37,937 bases of DNA from Rhodospirillales bacterium. GTDB taxonomy: Bacteria > Pseudomonadota > Alphaproteobacteria > Bin95. The position numbers and the translations under genes are program-made. This document shows, piece by piece, positions 1 to 9,383 of the stretch (its first letter is position 1; the number at the start of each line of letters is the position of its first letter). The notes under the pieces are model-generated. The model had not been told where the DNA came from, ran no database searches, and worked only from the letters and a program-made list of their open reading frames with translations. The stretch is taken from contig VMCJ01000176.1 of assembly GCA_008081395.1 (NCBI GenBank), positions 1-37,937 on the forward strand, given 5' to 3'.

Positions 1-780
1 AAAATAGTGAATTGGCGTCATGATATTAGACAAGCCAGGCCATATTTCATCTGAGTAAGCATTGGTAGCTAGAATTACCCGATCTGCTAACGCAGTTTCT
101 CCCCGCTCTAAATGTAAACGCCAATAAGGACCATCTTTTGATAAGGAAGTGACACGCGTCCCTGTTGAAATACGGGCACCAGCTGCTCGACTCGCACGAG
201 CTAGGCCTCGAGCATATCCCATTGGGTTAATCGTTCCGGCCCTATTGTCCAATAATCCGCCGAAGAAGGATTTAGTTCCTGTTTTGGCCGCTACCGCTTC
301 ACGGCTCAGGAGCTCAACAGGTGCCCCCATTGCTTTCCAGGTTGAATATCGTCCCTTGAGTTCGATCATGCCGGAGGGTGCGTGTGCGGCGTGGATTGTG
401 CCTGCTTGTATTGCCTCAGCGCGAATTTGGAAACGTTCAATGAGGTTAAATACGTATTCAGGTGCTGTTCCAAAAAGGTCTAAGAATTTTTGACCTCGAT
501 TTTCGCCAAGCAATTTGCGTACATCATCCGGAGGCAGCCATATTCCAGGATTTACCAGGCCTACATTCCTGCCAGATCCACCAAAACCGATTTCTTCACT
601 TTCAAAAACATGAGCAGACACCCCCGCTTCAGATAGGTGTAGCGCCAGAGACAGGCCAGTAAAGCCGCCTCCAACAATGGCCACGTCAGTCTTTATATCA
701 AGCGCGGCATCGGAGGTATTTTTAGTTTCCTCGGCAGATTTATCCCAGAGAGATATGTTGCTTGGAACACTTCTTATCAA
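1..780 (-). CDS. FAD-dependent oxidoreductase, PuuB/OrdL-like (DAO family), 3' end outside window
   Basis: The first 260 codons are present and the reading frame is still open at base 1, so the C-terminus is missing. After a short lead (SLWDKSAEE) comes a dinucleotide-binding motif, DVAIVGGGFTGLSLALHL, at about residues 25-42, then GFGGSGRN and a later ATNAYS. This pattern is typical of the DAO-fold oxidases around gamma-glutamylputrescine oxidase, which oxidise amines or amino acids with FAD. The substrate cannot be read from the sequence. The start is TTG, with its last two bases shared with the TGA stop of secF (TTGA). An in-frame stop lies only eight codons upstream, and later starts would remove the FAD motif. 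It therefore appears translationally coupled to secF. Family is fairly sure; exact function is open. Confidence 0.8.
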   Translation of the reverse strand, partial: MIRSVPSNISLWDKSAEETKNTSDAALDIKTDVAIVGGGFTGLSLALHLSEAGVSAHVFESEEIGFGGSGRNVGLVNPGIWLPPDDVRKLLGENRGQKFLDLFGTAPEYVFNLIERFQIRAEAIQAGTIHAAHAPSGMIELKGRYSTWKAMGAPVELLSREAVAAKTGTKSFFGGLLDNRAGTINPMGYARGLARASRAAGARISTGTRVTSLSKDGPYWRLHLERGETALADRVILATNAYSDEIWPGLSNIMTPIHYF

Positions 781-1724
781 TTTGCAGTTTCTATTTCTCG
801 GTCATGATCATTGTTTGAAGGACGGGTATTTCTTACGTCACGAAAGAAAAGAAGAAGACAAGATGCGATAAAAATTGATGAGTAAGTACCAATTACAACA
901 CCCCAGATGAGGGCATAGGTAAAGTCACGGATAACTTCACCACCGAAGATAGCAAGAGCAATTAGTGCTATCATTGTTGTTAAGCTCGTCATGACCGTTC
1001 GGGACAACGTGTCATTCACGCTTCTGTTTAAAAGGCTTGGAAGCGGCTCTTGTTTAAAACGACGTAAGTTCTCGCGCACTCTGTCAAACACAACAACTGT
1101 ATCGTTGATCGAGTAACCAGCAATCGTTAGCAAAGCGGCAATCGTTGCAAGATTAAACTCCCAACCCGTCACGGCAAACAGCCCTATCGTTATTACAACG
1201 TCATGTACCAACGCTGCTATGCCTGCGATGGCAAACTGCCATTCAAACCGAAACCACACATAGGCTACGATGCCAATCAATGACAGAAGCACGGCGATTG
1301 CACCTGCTTCTTTTAGTTCTTCGCCAACAGTGGGACCAATGAATTCTGTTCGACGTATTTCAACGTCAGAACCAAGTGCATCTATAACAGTTTTGATAGC
1401 TTGTGTTTGATCTTCAACAGCGCCTGGTTGCTTCTGTATGCGAATTAAAATGTCGTTAGGATTACCAAACTCTTGGATTGTAATCTCCCCGAGTCCAAGG
1501 CTGTCTACTTTTCCTCGTAATTCAGAAATAGATGGAGGACTTTTAAAGCGCGTCTCGATAAGTGATCCGCCACGAAAATCGATACCTAGATTCAAGCCCA
1601 AGAGGATCATTGCTAAAAGTGCAGCGATGATGGCAGAGCCAGAAAATATATAAGCAAGCCGTCTTCCGTTTATAATTTGGAAGTTTGGTCGCTCCGGAAA
1701 AAATCGGAATGGGATAATCGTCAT
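777..1724 (-). CDS. secF: Protein translocase subunit SecF
   Basis: Inner-membrane partner of SecD. Together they use the proton gradient to help SecYEG export proteins to the periplasm. The 315-residue product has an N-terminal membrane helix, the LGIDFRGGSLIE motif of the first periplasmic domain, and a C-terminal block of helices containing GYSINDTVVVFDRVRENL at about residues 203-220, a SecF signature. Length is normal for the family. It lies 14 nt after secD, in the classical yajC-secD-secF order. Unusually, its stop overlaps the start of an oxidoreductase gene. Confidence 0.97.
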   Translation of the reverse strand: MTIIPFRFFPERPNFQIINGRRLAYIFSGSAIIAALLAMILLGLNLGIDFRGGSLIETRFKSPPSISELRGKVDSLGLGEITIQEFGNPNDILIRIQKQPGAVEDQTQAIKTVIDALGSDVEIRRTEFIGPTVGEELKEAGAIAVLLSLIGIVAYVWFRFEWQFAIAGIAALVHDVVITIGLFAVTGWEFNLATIAALLTIAGYSINDTVVVFDRVRENLRRFKQEPLPSLLNRSVNDTLSRTVMTSLTTMIALIALAIFGGEVIRDFTYALIWGVVIGTYSSIFIASCLLLFFRDVRNTRPSNNDHDREIETAN

Positions 1725-1738
1725 TCTTCAGTTTCCAT

Positions 1739-3310
1739 TCAAATGGGTAGAGTATTGCGACGAGGGCCGGCACGAAGCCAAGTGACTACCATAAGTCGAG
1801 TTACCCAAATTGCAGTGAAAAGAGAGGTCACGATGCCGATGGTTAAAGTAACGGAGAAGCCTCTGATAGGGCCTGAACCCATAGCGAAGAGGATCACTGC
1901 CGCAATTAAAGTGGTTACTTGACTATCAATGATAGATGATAAGGCCCTGCGGTACCCACCATCTATGGCAGAGACGACTGATTGACCTGAAGCTAATTCC
2001 TCTCGAATACGCTCAAAAATTAGCACGTTAGCATCGACTGCCATACCAATTGTAAGAACGATTCCAGCAATGCCAGGTAAGGTCAGTGTTGCTTGCAGTG
2101 CAGAGAGGGTTCCGAGAATTAGCCCCGCGTTGAATATCAAGGCTAGCGCAGCAAAGACACCAAAGAGGCCATAAGCAATTATCATAAATACAGCCACCGC
2201 AACGAATGCAACTATTGAAGCAAGTTTGCCTGCTTCAACGGAGTCTTGGCCAAGCGAAGGGCCAACGGTTGACTCCTGCAAAAATTGGACTGGTGCGGGC
2301 AAAGCTCCAGAACGAAGGAGGAGGGCAAGCTCTTGTGTGCCTGCTACCGAGAACTGTCCGGTTATAATGCCGTTTGCACCAATAGCAGCTTGGATGGTTG
2401 GAGCGCTGATCACCTGTTTGTCCAGGACGATAGCGAGTGGTTCTCCAATGTGTTTTCCGGTTAAATCAAGAAATCGTCTTGCCCCTTCGCCATTGAAGCG
2501 GAAAGAAACTACTGGTCGATTGTCTTGAAATGATGGCTGGGCATCAACAAGGAGATCTCCGGGAACAGACGGAGAAGTTCTCACAACATATTTACTAAGC
2601 CGTCCTGGTCGACTGTCCTGTGCATCTAGAACCTCAAAACCTGGTCTTGGAGTGAAAGTTAAGGGATCAGAATTGGGGTCTACTAGGCGGAAATTTAGTT
2701 GTGCAGTAGTCCCAATAATATTTTTCAACTTCCCAGAGTCATCATACCCAGGGACCTGGATCACTACTCGGTTATCCCCTTGGCGCTGAATGATAGGTTC
2801 TTTTGTGCCTAGCTCATCAATTCTAATTCGGATGATTTCAATAACCTGGCTAAGAATTGTTGTCCTTAACTGCGCTTCGTCGTCGGCTCTAAAGCCGACG
2901 GTGATCGATCCATTTTCGCCTATTGTGACCTCGGCACTTTGGTCTGCTTCTTGGACCAATTCAGCTGCCCGAGCAGTCTCCGCAGGGTCGAGCGTGCGGA
3001 ATCGAACTGCTGCGCCCAGTCTTTCCGGTGCCGATCGACGAATTCCGCTTCCCCGGAGGGCAGATCGGACTGTATCTTCAAAAGATGCAGCCCTTTGTTT
3101 AATCCCAGCATCTATATCGACTTCAGCAAGGAGATGGGCCCCGCCTTGGAGGTCAAGACCAAGGCTCAAGGTCTTATGGGGTAGCCAACTTGGAATGCTG
3201 GAGCCGCTTTCATCACCATTGCTGCGCCAAATATTTGGAGATGCATAGACCAAGCCAAGGGCGCAAATCAGCCCAATCAGCATAGCCTTCCACTTTTCTA
3301 CGTACAGCAT
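1739..3310 (-). CDS. secD: Protein translocase subunit SecD
   Basis: RND-related membrane subunit that pairs with SecF in the Sec auxiliary complex and promotes late stages of export and release of translocated proteins. The 523-residue product has one N-terminal helix (about residues 8-25), the SecD motif GLDLQGGAHL at 51-60, a large periplasmic region with the GIITGQFS element, and five or so C-terminal helices. These carry GMAVDANVLIFERIREEL near residue 423, including the conserved Asp of the proton path. Length is usual for alphaproteobacteria. It starts 23 nt after yajC and is followed closely by secF. Confidence 0.97.
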   Translation of the reverse strand: MLYVEKWKAMLIGLICALGLVYASPNIWRSNGDESGSSIPSWLPHKTLSLGLDLQGGAHLLAEVDIDAGIKQRAASFEDTVRSALRGSGIRRSAPERLGAAVRFRTLDPAETARAAELVQEADQSAEVTIGENGSITVGFRADDEAQLRTTILSQVIEIIRIRIDELGTKEPIIQRQGDNRVVIQVPGYDDSGKLKNIIGTTAQLNFRLVDPNSDPLTFTPRPGFEVLDAQDSRPGRLSKYVVRTSPSVPGDLLVDAQPSFQDNRPVVSFRFNGEGARRFLDLTGKHIGEPLAIVLDKQVISAPTIQAAIGANGIITGQFSVAGTQELALLLRSGALPAPVQFLQESTVGPSLGQDSVEAGKLASIVAFVAVAVFMIIAYGLFGVFAALALIFNAGLILGTLSALQATLTLPGIAGIVLTIGMAVDANVLIFERIREELASGQSVVSAIDGGYRRALSSIIDSQVTTLIAAVILFAMGSGPIRGFSVTLTIGIVTSLFTAIWVTRLMVVTWLRAGPRRNTLPI

Positions 3311-3333
3311 GGCGACAAAGAGTTCCTTTTAAA

Positions 3334-3723
3334 TTAACGCTTGAAGATGCCGCCAAGCATTCCACCAGGCTTGCTGTCTTGGTTGGCTGGTGGTGGAGGT
3401 GCATTACCTTCGGGCGCAGATTTTTTAACGACTTGAGTAATCGTTTCACGAATAACCTTAACGCGCACGTTTTCTGCTATTTCTACTTCTACTTCTCCAT
3501 CCTCAGGAGCGCGGGTCACTTTCCCTATTATTCCACCAGCTGTGACAACACGATCATTGCGTCGCAGCGAAGCAACCATCTCACGGTGTTCTTTCGCGCG
3601 TTTTTGCTGTGGCCGAATGAGAAGGAAGTAGAATACTACAAAAATCAGAATGAACGGCAGGAATGATGTCAGAGCATCACCGCCACCGGCGGATTGGGCA
3701 TAGGCTGGGGGAAAAAAATTCAA
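3334..3723 (-). CDS. yajC: Preprotein translocase subunit YajC
   Basis: Small inner-membrane protein that copurifies with SecDF. The sequence has a hydrophobic stretch at about residues 19-36, directly followed by the YajC hallmark IRPQQKRAKEH. A beta-rich cytosolic part follows (RNDRVVTAGGIIGKVTR), then a Pro/Asn-rich tail. I chose the TTG at 3723 because AGGAG sits seven bases upstream. A GTG two codons earlier (3729) has the same AGGAG only one base away, which is too close. It is the first gene of the yajC-secD-secF set, and its promoter should lie in the 175-bp divergent gap shared with the mechanosensitive channel gene. Confidence 0.95.
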   Translation of the reverse strand: MNFFPPAYAQSAGGGDALTSFLPFILIFVVFYFLLIRPQQKRAKEHREMVASLRRNDRVVTAGGIIGKVTRAPEDGEVEVEIAENVRVKVIRETITQVVKKSAPEGNAPPPPANQDSKPGGMLGGIFKR

Positions 3724-3898
3724 AATCACTCTCCTGAGGGTACATCGTCAACCGACGTGAAGCGTTCCTGCTCACGGATATAGTATCCACGGGAATTAAG
3801 CGCAACTAAAGCAGTTTGACCATACTAGCGAGAAATTGTTGCAGCCAAGGGGTGAGCGCAGGTATCTTCCCCAATATCATAACGATCGGACTAGTTAA

Positions 3899-6238
3899 TT
3901 GCGCTCCTTCATTTTTGCTTTTTTAGTCTCGACAATATGTGCAGCGACTGTTTCGCAGGCTCAGGTTGTCGCTCCTAGCAATCCTGACAGCTCTAAATCT
4001 CAGATCTCTGAAAAGGCATTGACTTCTGATCAACTGAAATCTCTTGCGCAAGCTCTGCAGAATGAAGAAATTCGTAAAGCCCTTGTTGCTGAGTTGGAGA
4101 GCTTTGCAGGCAAAGATGAAAGTAAAGGCTCAGGGCCAAAAGCGGCTGCAGTTTCTGAGTCTAAGAAATCTAATTTTAATTCATTTGGGATTGCTGTAGC
4201 CGAAAGAACTAAGGCTGCTGCAAATTCAATTTCCAATGCATTGAATGAATTCTGGGTTCGTTTGCAAAATGCACCCTCAATATTCAAGAGTTTGAGTGGT
4301 GCGGAAGCTTCTGTGCTCTGGGGGGCATTTATCGATCTTGCCTTGATCATTTTGGTTACTATCACTTCATTTTTTATGTTTCGTTCCATAGGTAAGCGCA
4401 TTGATAGAAAATTCGGGGACATCGCAACGAGCGCTCTCCTACTGAAAAAAATCGGGTTCGTAGCGGGCTCCTTGGTTATTGATTTGGTTGTCGTGGTTTT
4501 AGCTTGGGCGATTGGATATGGAGTATCTGCCGTAGCCCTTGGCCCAGTTGGTGAAGTGGGTACTTTGCAAGCTCTGTATCTCAACGCATTTCTTGTTGTT
4601 GAGTTTGCAAAGGTTGGCGTTCGGACAGTGCTTTCACCCGCAACCAGCGGACTTAGACCTATCCAGCTGCCCGATAATGGAGCAATACGGCTCAACTATT
4701 GGATAAGTGTTGTAGTTAGTGTGCTGGGCTATGGCCAAATGCTGGTAGCACCAATTTTAAGTGATCAAGTGTCCAATTTTGCTGGTCATGCCGTCGGTGT
4801 GATCATATCCCTCACGGCAATTTTTATTTTACTGGCAATGGTTCTTCTGAATCGAGTTGGAGTAACCGAGTGGCTGCTAGAAGCTCGACAATGGAAGCTA
4901 GGCTCAGCCCTGCACCGTTTAATCGCCCGCGGCTGGTTTTGGCCAATAATAGGCTACCTCATTATTCTTTTGCTGATTGTGTTGACACGACCGACTACCG
5001 TTTTACTACCTGTGATTGGAGCATCAGGCCAGATCCTAGGTGCAATAATTCTCGGTAGCATTGCGGCAAACGGCATCTCTCGATCCATTAAGGACGGGTT
5101 GCATTTGCCTCCAGATGTAAATCAGCGATTGCCATTGTTAGAACGCAGGTTGAACTTATTTGTGCCAAGGGCGCTTGCTCTGGTGCGAGGATTTATTGCA
5201 GTGTCGGTCGTTGCATTTGCGCTGGACACGGCTGGCATTATTAATGTGGGAGCTTGGCTGGCGAGTGAAATTGGTGCCAACGCTGCGGCATCAGTTATCA
5301 GCGCTACTTTCATGCTAATCATCGGTTTTGTTATTTGGTTGTTGATCAATTCTTGGGTTGATTACAGACTGAACCCTGATTTTGGTTCCGTCCCAACAGC
5401 TCGTGAGAGTACGCTGCTTACCCTACTTAAGAATGCCGCAACCATAACTATTTTAGCCGCCACTCTAATGTTTGCACTCTCGGAGTTGGGCGTCGACATA
5501 GCTCCTTTGATAGCATCTGCTGGTGTACTTGGCCTTGCGATTGGCTTTGGTGCTCAGAAGCTTGTTCAGGATGTGATAACCGGCATTTTTATCCAATTTG
5601 AAAATGCCATGAATGTTGGCGATGTGGTAAAGGTAGGGGACACCATTGGAACTGTTGAACGATTAACAGTTCGCTCGGTAAGTCTGCGTGACCTGCATGG
5701 GATTTTTCACATTATCCCTTTTTCTTCGCTAAACAGTGTCTCAAATTACATGCGTGAGTTTGGTCACTACGTATGTGATATGGGTATTGCCTATCGTGAA
5801 GATGTTGATGAGGCAAAGCAGGCAATGTTCGATGCTTTTGCTGAGTTACGTGAAATGGAAGAATATAAAGCAGATATTCTAGAGGATATGACCTGGTTTG
5901 GTCTTACCACGTTTGGTGACAGCGCTGTAAATGTGCGGTCACGGATCAAGTGCGCGCCTGGCAAACAATTTGCGATTGGGCGTGCATATAATGCCATCCT
6001 TAAGCGTGTATTTGATGCTAGAGGGATAGAAATTCCGTTTCCACATCAGACAATTTACTTTGGTGAGGACAAGAACGGGCAAGCACCTGTTGGCCGCATC
6101 GCTCTTAGACATGAAATTAAATCTTCTGTTACCGATCAGGAAGACGAGACAGAAGATAAAGAAACTCCTAAAAATATTATTAAAGAAGGGCCTAAGCCAA
6201 AACTTAGTGATGATGTTCCCAGTGAAGGCAGTACTTGA
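3899..6238 (+). CDS. Large mechanosensitive ion channel, MscS family (YbiO-like)
   Basis: Membrane channel that should open under membrane tension and release solutes during hypo-osmotic shock. The 779-residue product starts with a signal peptide (MRSFIFAFLVST, likely cut after SQA). It then has an Ala/Ser/Lys-rich periplasmic segment with helical character, about ten membrane helices, and the MscS pore and beta domain. GLAIGFGAQKLVQDVITGIF near residue 544 is the diagnostic TM3/beta-domain junction. The acidic and lysine-rich tail (about 735-779) looks disordered. The start is a TTG directly after an in-frame TAA, so no earlier start is possible. It fits the signal peptide, although no good Shine-Dalgarno is visible. 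The size and layout match the E. coli YbiO type more than the short MscS. Confidence 0.9.
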   Translation: MRSFIFAFLVSTICAATVSQAQVVAPSNPDSSKSQISEKALTSDQLKSLAQALQNEEIRKALVAELESFAGKDESKGSGPKAAAVSESKKSNFNSFGIAVAERTKAAANSISNALNEFWVRLQNAPSIFKSLSGAEASVLWGAFIDLALIILVTITSFFMFRSIGKRIDRKFGDIATSALLLKKIGFVAGSLVIDLVVVVLAWAIGYGVSAVALGPVGEVGTLQALYLNAFLVVEFAKVGVRTVLSPATSGLRPIQLPDNGAIRLNYWISVVVSVLGYGQMLVAPILSDQVSNFAGHAVGVIISLTAIFILLAMVLLNRVGVTEWLLEARQWKLGSALHRLIARGWFWPIIGYLIILLLIVLTRPTTVLLPVIGASGQILGAIILGSIAANGISRSIKDGLHLPPDVNQRLPLLERRLNLFVPRALALVRGFIAVSVVAFALDTAGIINVGAWLASEIGANAAASVISATFMLIIGFVIWLLINSWVDYRLNPDFGSVPTARESTLLTLLKNAATITILAATLMFALSELGVDIAPLIASAGVLGLAIGFGAQKLVQDVITGIFIQFENAMNVGDVVKVGDTIGTVERLTVRSVSLRDLHGIFHIIPFSSLNSVSNYMREFGHYVCDMGIAYREDVDEAKQAMFDAFAELREMEEYKADILEDMTWFGLTTFGDSAVNVRSRIKCAPGKQFAIGRAYNAILKRVFDARGIEIPFPHQTIYFGEDKNGQAPVGRIALRHEIKSSVTDQEDETEDKETPKNIIKEGPKPKLSDDVPSEGST

Positions 6239-6322
6239 GACCACGTCCCAAACATTCTTAAAAATATTGATTGTGTAGGACTTGCTGTACTCTCAGGGTC
6301 ACAGGGTTTGGCTTTTCAATGA

Positions 6323-6348
6323 GGAAGTGCTCTTGGACGAGCACTTCC
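6323..6348. terminator. Perfect 10-bp hairpin between convergent genes
   Basis: GGAAGTGCTC and GAGCACTTCC form an uninterrupted 10-bp stem with a six-base loop in the 140-bp gap between the channel gene and the dehydratase gene. Neither side has a clean T-run, so it may act as a bidirectional barrier or RNA-end stabiliser rather than a textbook intrinsic terminator. Confidence 0.5.
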
Positions 6349-6378
6349 AGTCTACGTTCTGCTGTTTTGCAGTCTAAA

Positions 6379-7902
6379 TCACATTACAGCGCCAACTTGC
6401 CAGGGGATAAATTCTGCGTCGCCAAGGCCTTGTGCCTCACTTTTAGAGGGTTCGCCTGAGGCTATTGAAAGGAACTTGCGGAAAATCTCTGTCCCTTTCT
6501 CTTCCACAGACACGTTACCATCTGCAATTTCACCACAGTTTACATCCATGTCCTCAGACATTTTATTATACATTGTTGTATTGGTGGCGAGCTTTATGGA
6601 TGGGCATGGTTTGTTTCCATACACACTCCCGCGGCCGGTGGTGAAACATACAACGTTGGCTCCTGAAGCAACTTGCCCAGTAATCGATGCTGGGTCATAG
6701 CCGGGGCTGTCCATAAAAACGAAGCCTTTGGCAGTGGCAGGCTCGCCATATTTATAGACCCCTGCAAGGTTGGTTGTGCCTCCCTTAGCCGCGGCACCGA
6801 GTGATTTCTCAAGGATGGTTGTGAGGCCACCTTTTTTGTTTCCTGGCGAAGGATTGTTATCCATTTCTCCTCCGTTCCGAGCTGTGTAATCCTCCCACCA
6901 CTTAATTCGTTCTATAAGTTTATTGCCTACATCGTCTGAAACAGCACGGCGGGTCAGTAGGTGTTCCGCTCCATAAATCTCTGGAGTTTCTGCAAGTATT
7001 GCTTGTCCGCCATGACGGGTAACGAGATCTGCTGCATAGCCTAAAGCTGGGTTTGCCGTGATGCCTGAGTAACCGTCTGAGCCCCCGCACTGCAGTGCAA
7101 CTGAGAGATGCTCTGCGGATACGGTTTGACGTTTTGCTTTTGCTGCTTCTGGAAGCATCTCTTTCACCATATCCATTCCCCAGTCGACTGTCTTTCGAAC
7201 TCCACCCGCGTCCTGGATGTTCATTGTTTGGAAAAGAGGTCCTCTATCAATGCCGTACGCTTCTAAAAGAAAATCGATCTGGTTAACTTCACAGCCAAGC
7301 CCCACCATCAAGATGCCAGCAAAATTTGGGTGCCTTGCATGTCCCCATAACACCCGTTGTAGGTTTTCATAGCCTTCGCCAGCACCAGCCATGCCGCAGC
7401 CAGTTGAGTGCGTAAGTGCAACAACCCCATCTACTCCTGGATAATTTTCTAAAAGGCCAGATCTTTCCATGTCCCTCGCAATAAATCTGGCTACAGAAGC
7501 TGAGCAATTCACACTAGTTAAGACACCTATATAATTTCTGGTCCCAACTCTGCCGTTAGAACGAACATAGCCTTCAAAAGAAGCACGTTCACCGCCAGTA
7601 ATATAATCAATCGGTTTTACTTCGGATCCGATAGCATAATCTCTTTCAAAATCTCCCATGGCACAGTTATGCACGTGAACATGGTCGCCAGGATTAATAT
7701 CCAGTGAGGCAAATCCAATTATTTGGTCATATTTCCTTACAGCTTCGCCTTTTACAATCGGTCCCGTTGCCACTTTATGACCTGCTGGAACATGATCCTG
7801 AGCAGTTACGTTTCCTTCCACTAAAGCTCCTGGAGCAAGGTCGACGCGCGCAACCACTACGTTGTCAGCATTGTTCAGCCGCAATGTTACTTTTGGAGCC
7901 AT
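6379..7902 (-). CDS. UxaA/GarD-family sugar-acid dehydratase (altronate/galactarate dehydratase type)
   Basis: Enzymes of this family remove water from sugar acids such as altronate or galactarate, using iron. The 507-residue product combines an N-terminal SAF-like domain (about residues 1-90, containing DHVHVHN) with the full catalytic region. That region includes STGCGMAG near residue 169, VGLGCEVNQ, CGGSDGYSG near 271, and PGYDPASITGQVASGA near 397. So it is a fused, full-length UxaA-type protein. The ATG at 7902 is preceded by GAAGG at ideal spacing; a TTG five codons upstream overlaps that site and is unlikely. It is the last gene of the seven-gene catabolic operon, after a 140-bp gap, so it could have its own promoter. 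The true substrate is not determined. Confidence 0.88.
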   Translation of the reverse strand: MAPKVTLRLNNADNVVVARVDLAPGALVEGNVTAQDHVPAGHKVATGPIVKGEAVRKYDQIIGFASLDINPGDHVHVHNCAMGDFERDYAIGSEVKPIDYITGGERASFEGYVRSNGRVGTRNYIGVLTSVNCSASVARFIARDMERSGLLENYPGVDGVVALTHSTGCGMAGAGEGYENLQRVLWGHARHPNFAGILMVGLGCEVNQIDFLLEAYGIDRGPLFQTMNIQDAGGVRKTVDWGMDMVKEMLPEAAKAKRQTVSAEHLSVALQCGGSDGYSGITANPALGYAADLVTRHGGQAILAETPEIYGAEHLLTRRAVSDDVGNKLIERIKWWEDYTARNGGEMDNNPSPGNKKGGLTTILEKSLGAAAKGGTTNLAGVYKYGEPATAKGFVFMDSPGYDPASITGQVASGANVVCFTTGRGSVYGNKPCPSIKLATNTTMYNKMSEDMDVNCGEIADGNVSVEEKGTEIFRKFLSIASGEPSKSEAQGLGDAEFIPWQVGAVM

Positions 7903-8042
7903 AATTTTTTCCTTCAAAATGGGAATTTGATCTGTAGTTGAAGTTAGTAATGCAATTTGTCTTGCTATCGCTTCGACAGCTTATCTGAGCAAAATGGTAG
8001 AGAAAAAGGGCGGAAGCAATGGCTGCTTCCGCCAAATTCAAT

Positions 8043-8444
8043 CTACATATCTTTCTTTTCAATTAATTCGATTTTATAGCCGTCCGGGTCCTCAATGAAC
8101 GCGATAACACTTCCACCATGCTTCATTGGGCCTGGGGGACGCGGAATTGAGACTCCTTCGTTCGCTAGTTTTTCGCAGGTGGCGTAAATATCCTTTACTC
8201 CTAAGGCTAAGTGTCCAAAACCGTTACCTAAATCATACGGTTCTTCTTGCCCCCAATTGTGAGTCAGTTCGATAACAGTGTTGTTAACTTCGTCACCATA
8301 ACCGACAAACGCCAGTGTGAAGTCTCCCGTTGGGAAGTCTTTTTTTCTCAGCTCCTGCATTCCGAGCAGACGAGTGTAGAAATCTAGAGATTTATCCAGA
8401 TCCTTCACCCTGATCATCGTGTGCAAATATTTAAACTCGGCCAT
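8043..8444 (-). CDS. gloA: Lactoylglutathione lyase (glyoxalase I), GloA type
   Basis: Converts the hemithioacetal of methylglyoxal and glutathione to S-lactoylglutathione. The 133-residue protein is a short vicinal-oxygen-chelate enzyme with two repeated modules. All four expected metal ligands are visible at canonical places: His8 (YLHTMIRV), Glu59 (TVIEL), His78 (FGHLALGV) and Glu126 (YKIELIE). The compact form without long insert loops resembles the Ni-type bacterial GloA. It sits inside a catabolic operon, so its role may be to handle a reactive 2-oxoaldehyde made there, or it may act on a pathway-specific substrate. AAGG lies nine bases before the ATG. Confidence 0.9.
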   Translation of the reverse strand: MAEFKYLHTMIRVKDLDKSLDFYTRLLGMQELRKKDFPTGDFTLAFVGYGDEVNNTVIELTHNWGQEEPYDLGNGFGHLALGVKDIYATCEKLANEGVSIPRPPGPMKHGGSVIAFIEDPDGYKIELIEKKDM

Positions 8445-8484
8445 GGCAAATTACCTTCCTTTTCAATTCTTATTTTTGAAAATA

Positions 8485-9372
8485 TCAAACCAATTTTGTG
8501 TTACCAATTTCTTCTAGCGTTTTGAGCAGTGTCGTGATGTCTGCGTCCATTCCTTCCTTCCACATTGATTGCAGGTAAAGAGTCCGCATGTTCACTCCAA
8601 GCTGCATTGGTGTCTCGAATGCTTCTACTTCCTGTCGCCAGAGGTCAAGGTCTTTCGCAATAATGTAATTTGCACCACCAAAGTCGAACGCGCGATTTAG
8701 AACATGGTTTGGGATTAACCATTCAGTGGCAGTATTTCGGCCTGAAGACGCATTGATAACTTCTAGCATTTGTTCAGCACTTAAGCCTGCTTTAGCTCCA
8801 AGTGTTAGCGCCTCCATGGCTACTGCGACGTTCCCAAAGAAAATTATATTATTTACCAGCTTCATTACCTGAGCTGCCCCTGGTTTTTCTCCCAAGTAAA
8901 CTAATTTTGCTGAAATTGCTTCTAATGCATTGTCCTTAAGAGCCTCGAAAGTACTCCGATCACCAGAACACATTACACCGAGCGTCCCTGCTTCGGCGCC
9001 GGGAGGCCCTCCAGAGATGGGTGCATCCAGGTAAGCCTTGCCTGCGGCATTCATTGCTTCAGCTGTTGACCGCGCAAAAGCACTTCCAGTTGTGCCCATA
9101 TTTACAAAAGCCTTAGCTCTGGAACCCGCTATTACCCCATCTTTTCCGAGGGCGACTGCTTCTGCGGCTGCAATGCTAGGTAAACAAGTCAGGACATAGT
9201 CAGCTTCGTCTGCAACCTCCTTCGCAGATCTGGCCACAGAGGCGCCGCGCTGAGCTAGAATTTTAGTTTGGTTTTCATTTAGATCAAAAACAACGACTTC
9301 ATGGCCAGCTTCCGTAATATTAACCGCCATTGGTCTGCCCATAGCACCAAGTCCAATGTAACCAATACGCAT
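8485..9372 (-). CDS. NAD(P)-dependent beta-hydroxyacid dehydrogenase (3-hydroxyisobutyrate dehydrogenase/GarR family)
   Basis: Oxidises a beta-hydroxyacid, or reduces the semialdehyde, using NAD(P). The 295-residue sequence starts with the Rossmann motif GYIGLGAMGRPM (GLGAMG at 7-12). Asp30 closes the second beta strand, which suggests an NAD preference. The substrate loop DAPISGG is at 116-122 and the catalytic lysine is Lys171 in QVMKLVNN. These are the complete family signatures. Members include 3-hydroxyisobutyrate dehydrogenase, tartronate semialdehyde reductase (GarR/GlxR) and others; I cannot choose between them. A strong AAGGAG lies seven bases before the ATG. It is the fifth gene of the catabolic operon, 11 nt after the flavoenzyme gene. 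Confidence 0.88.
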   Translation of the reverse strand: MRIGYIGLGAMGRPMAVNITEAGHEVVVFDLNENQTKILAQRGASVARSAKEVADEADYVLTCLPSIAAAEAVALGKDGVIAGSRAKAFVNMGTTGSAFARSTAEAMNAAGKAYLDAPISGGPPGAEAGTLGVMCSGDRSTFEALKDNALEAISAKLVYLGEKPGAAQVMKLVNNIIFFGNVAVAMEALTLGAKAGLSAEQMLEVINASSGRNTATEWLIPNHVLNRAFDFGGANYIIAKDLDLWRQEVEAFETPMQLGVNMRTLYLQSMWKEGMDADITTLLKTLEEIGNTKLV

Positions 9373-9383
9373 ATGACTTCTCC

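Noticed and set aside
2790-3248. 152-codon open frame on the plus strand inside secD
   Set aside because: Shadow of secD codon usage; Ser/Arg-rich composition without any motif.
4030-4695. 221-codon open frame on the minus strand inside the mechanosensitive channel gene
   Set aside because: It is fully antisense to a well-supported membrane protein, its translation shows no recognisable domain, and there is no ribosome site.
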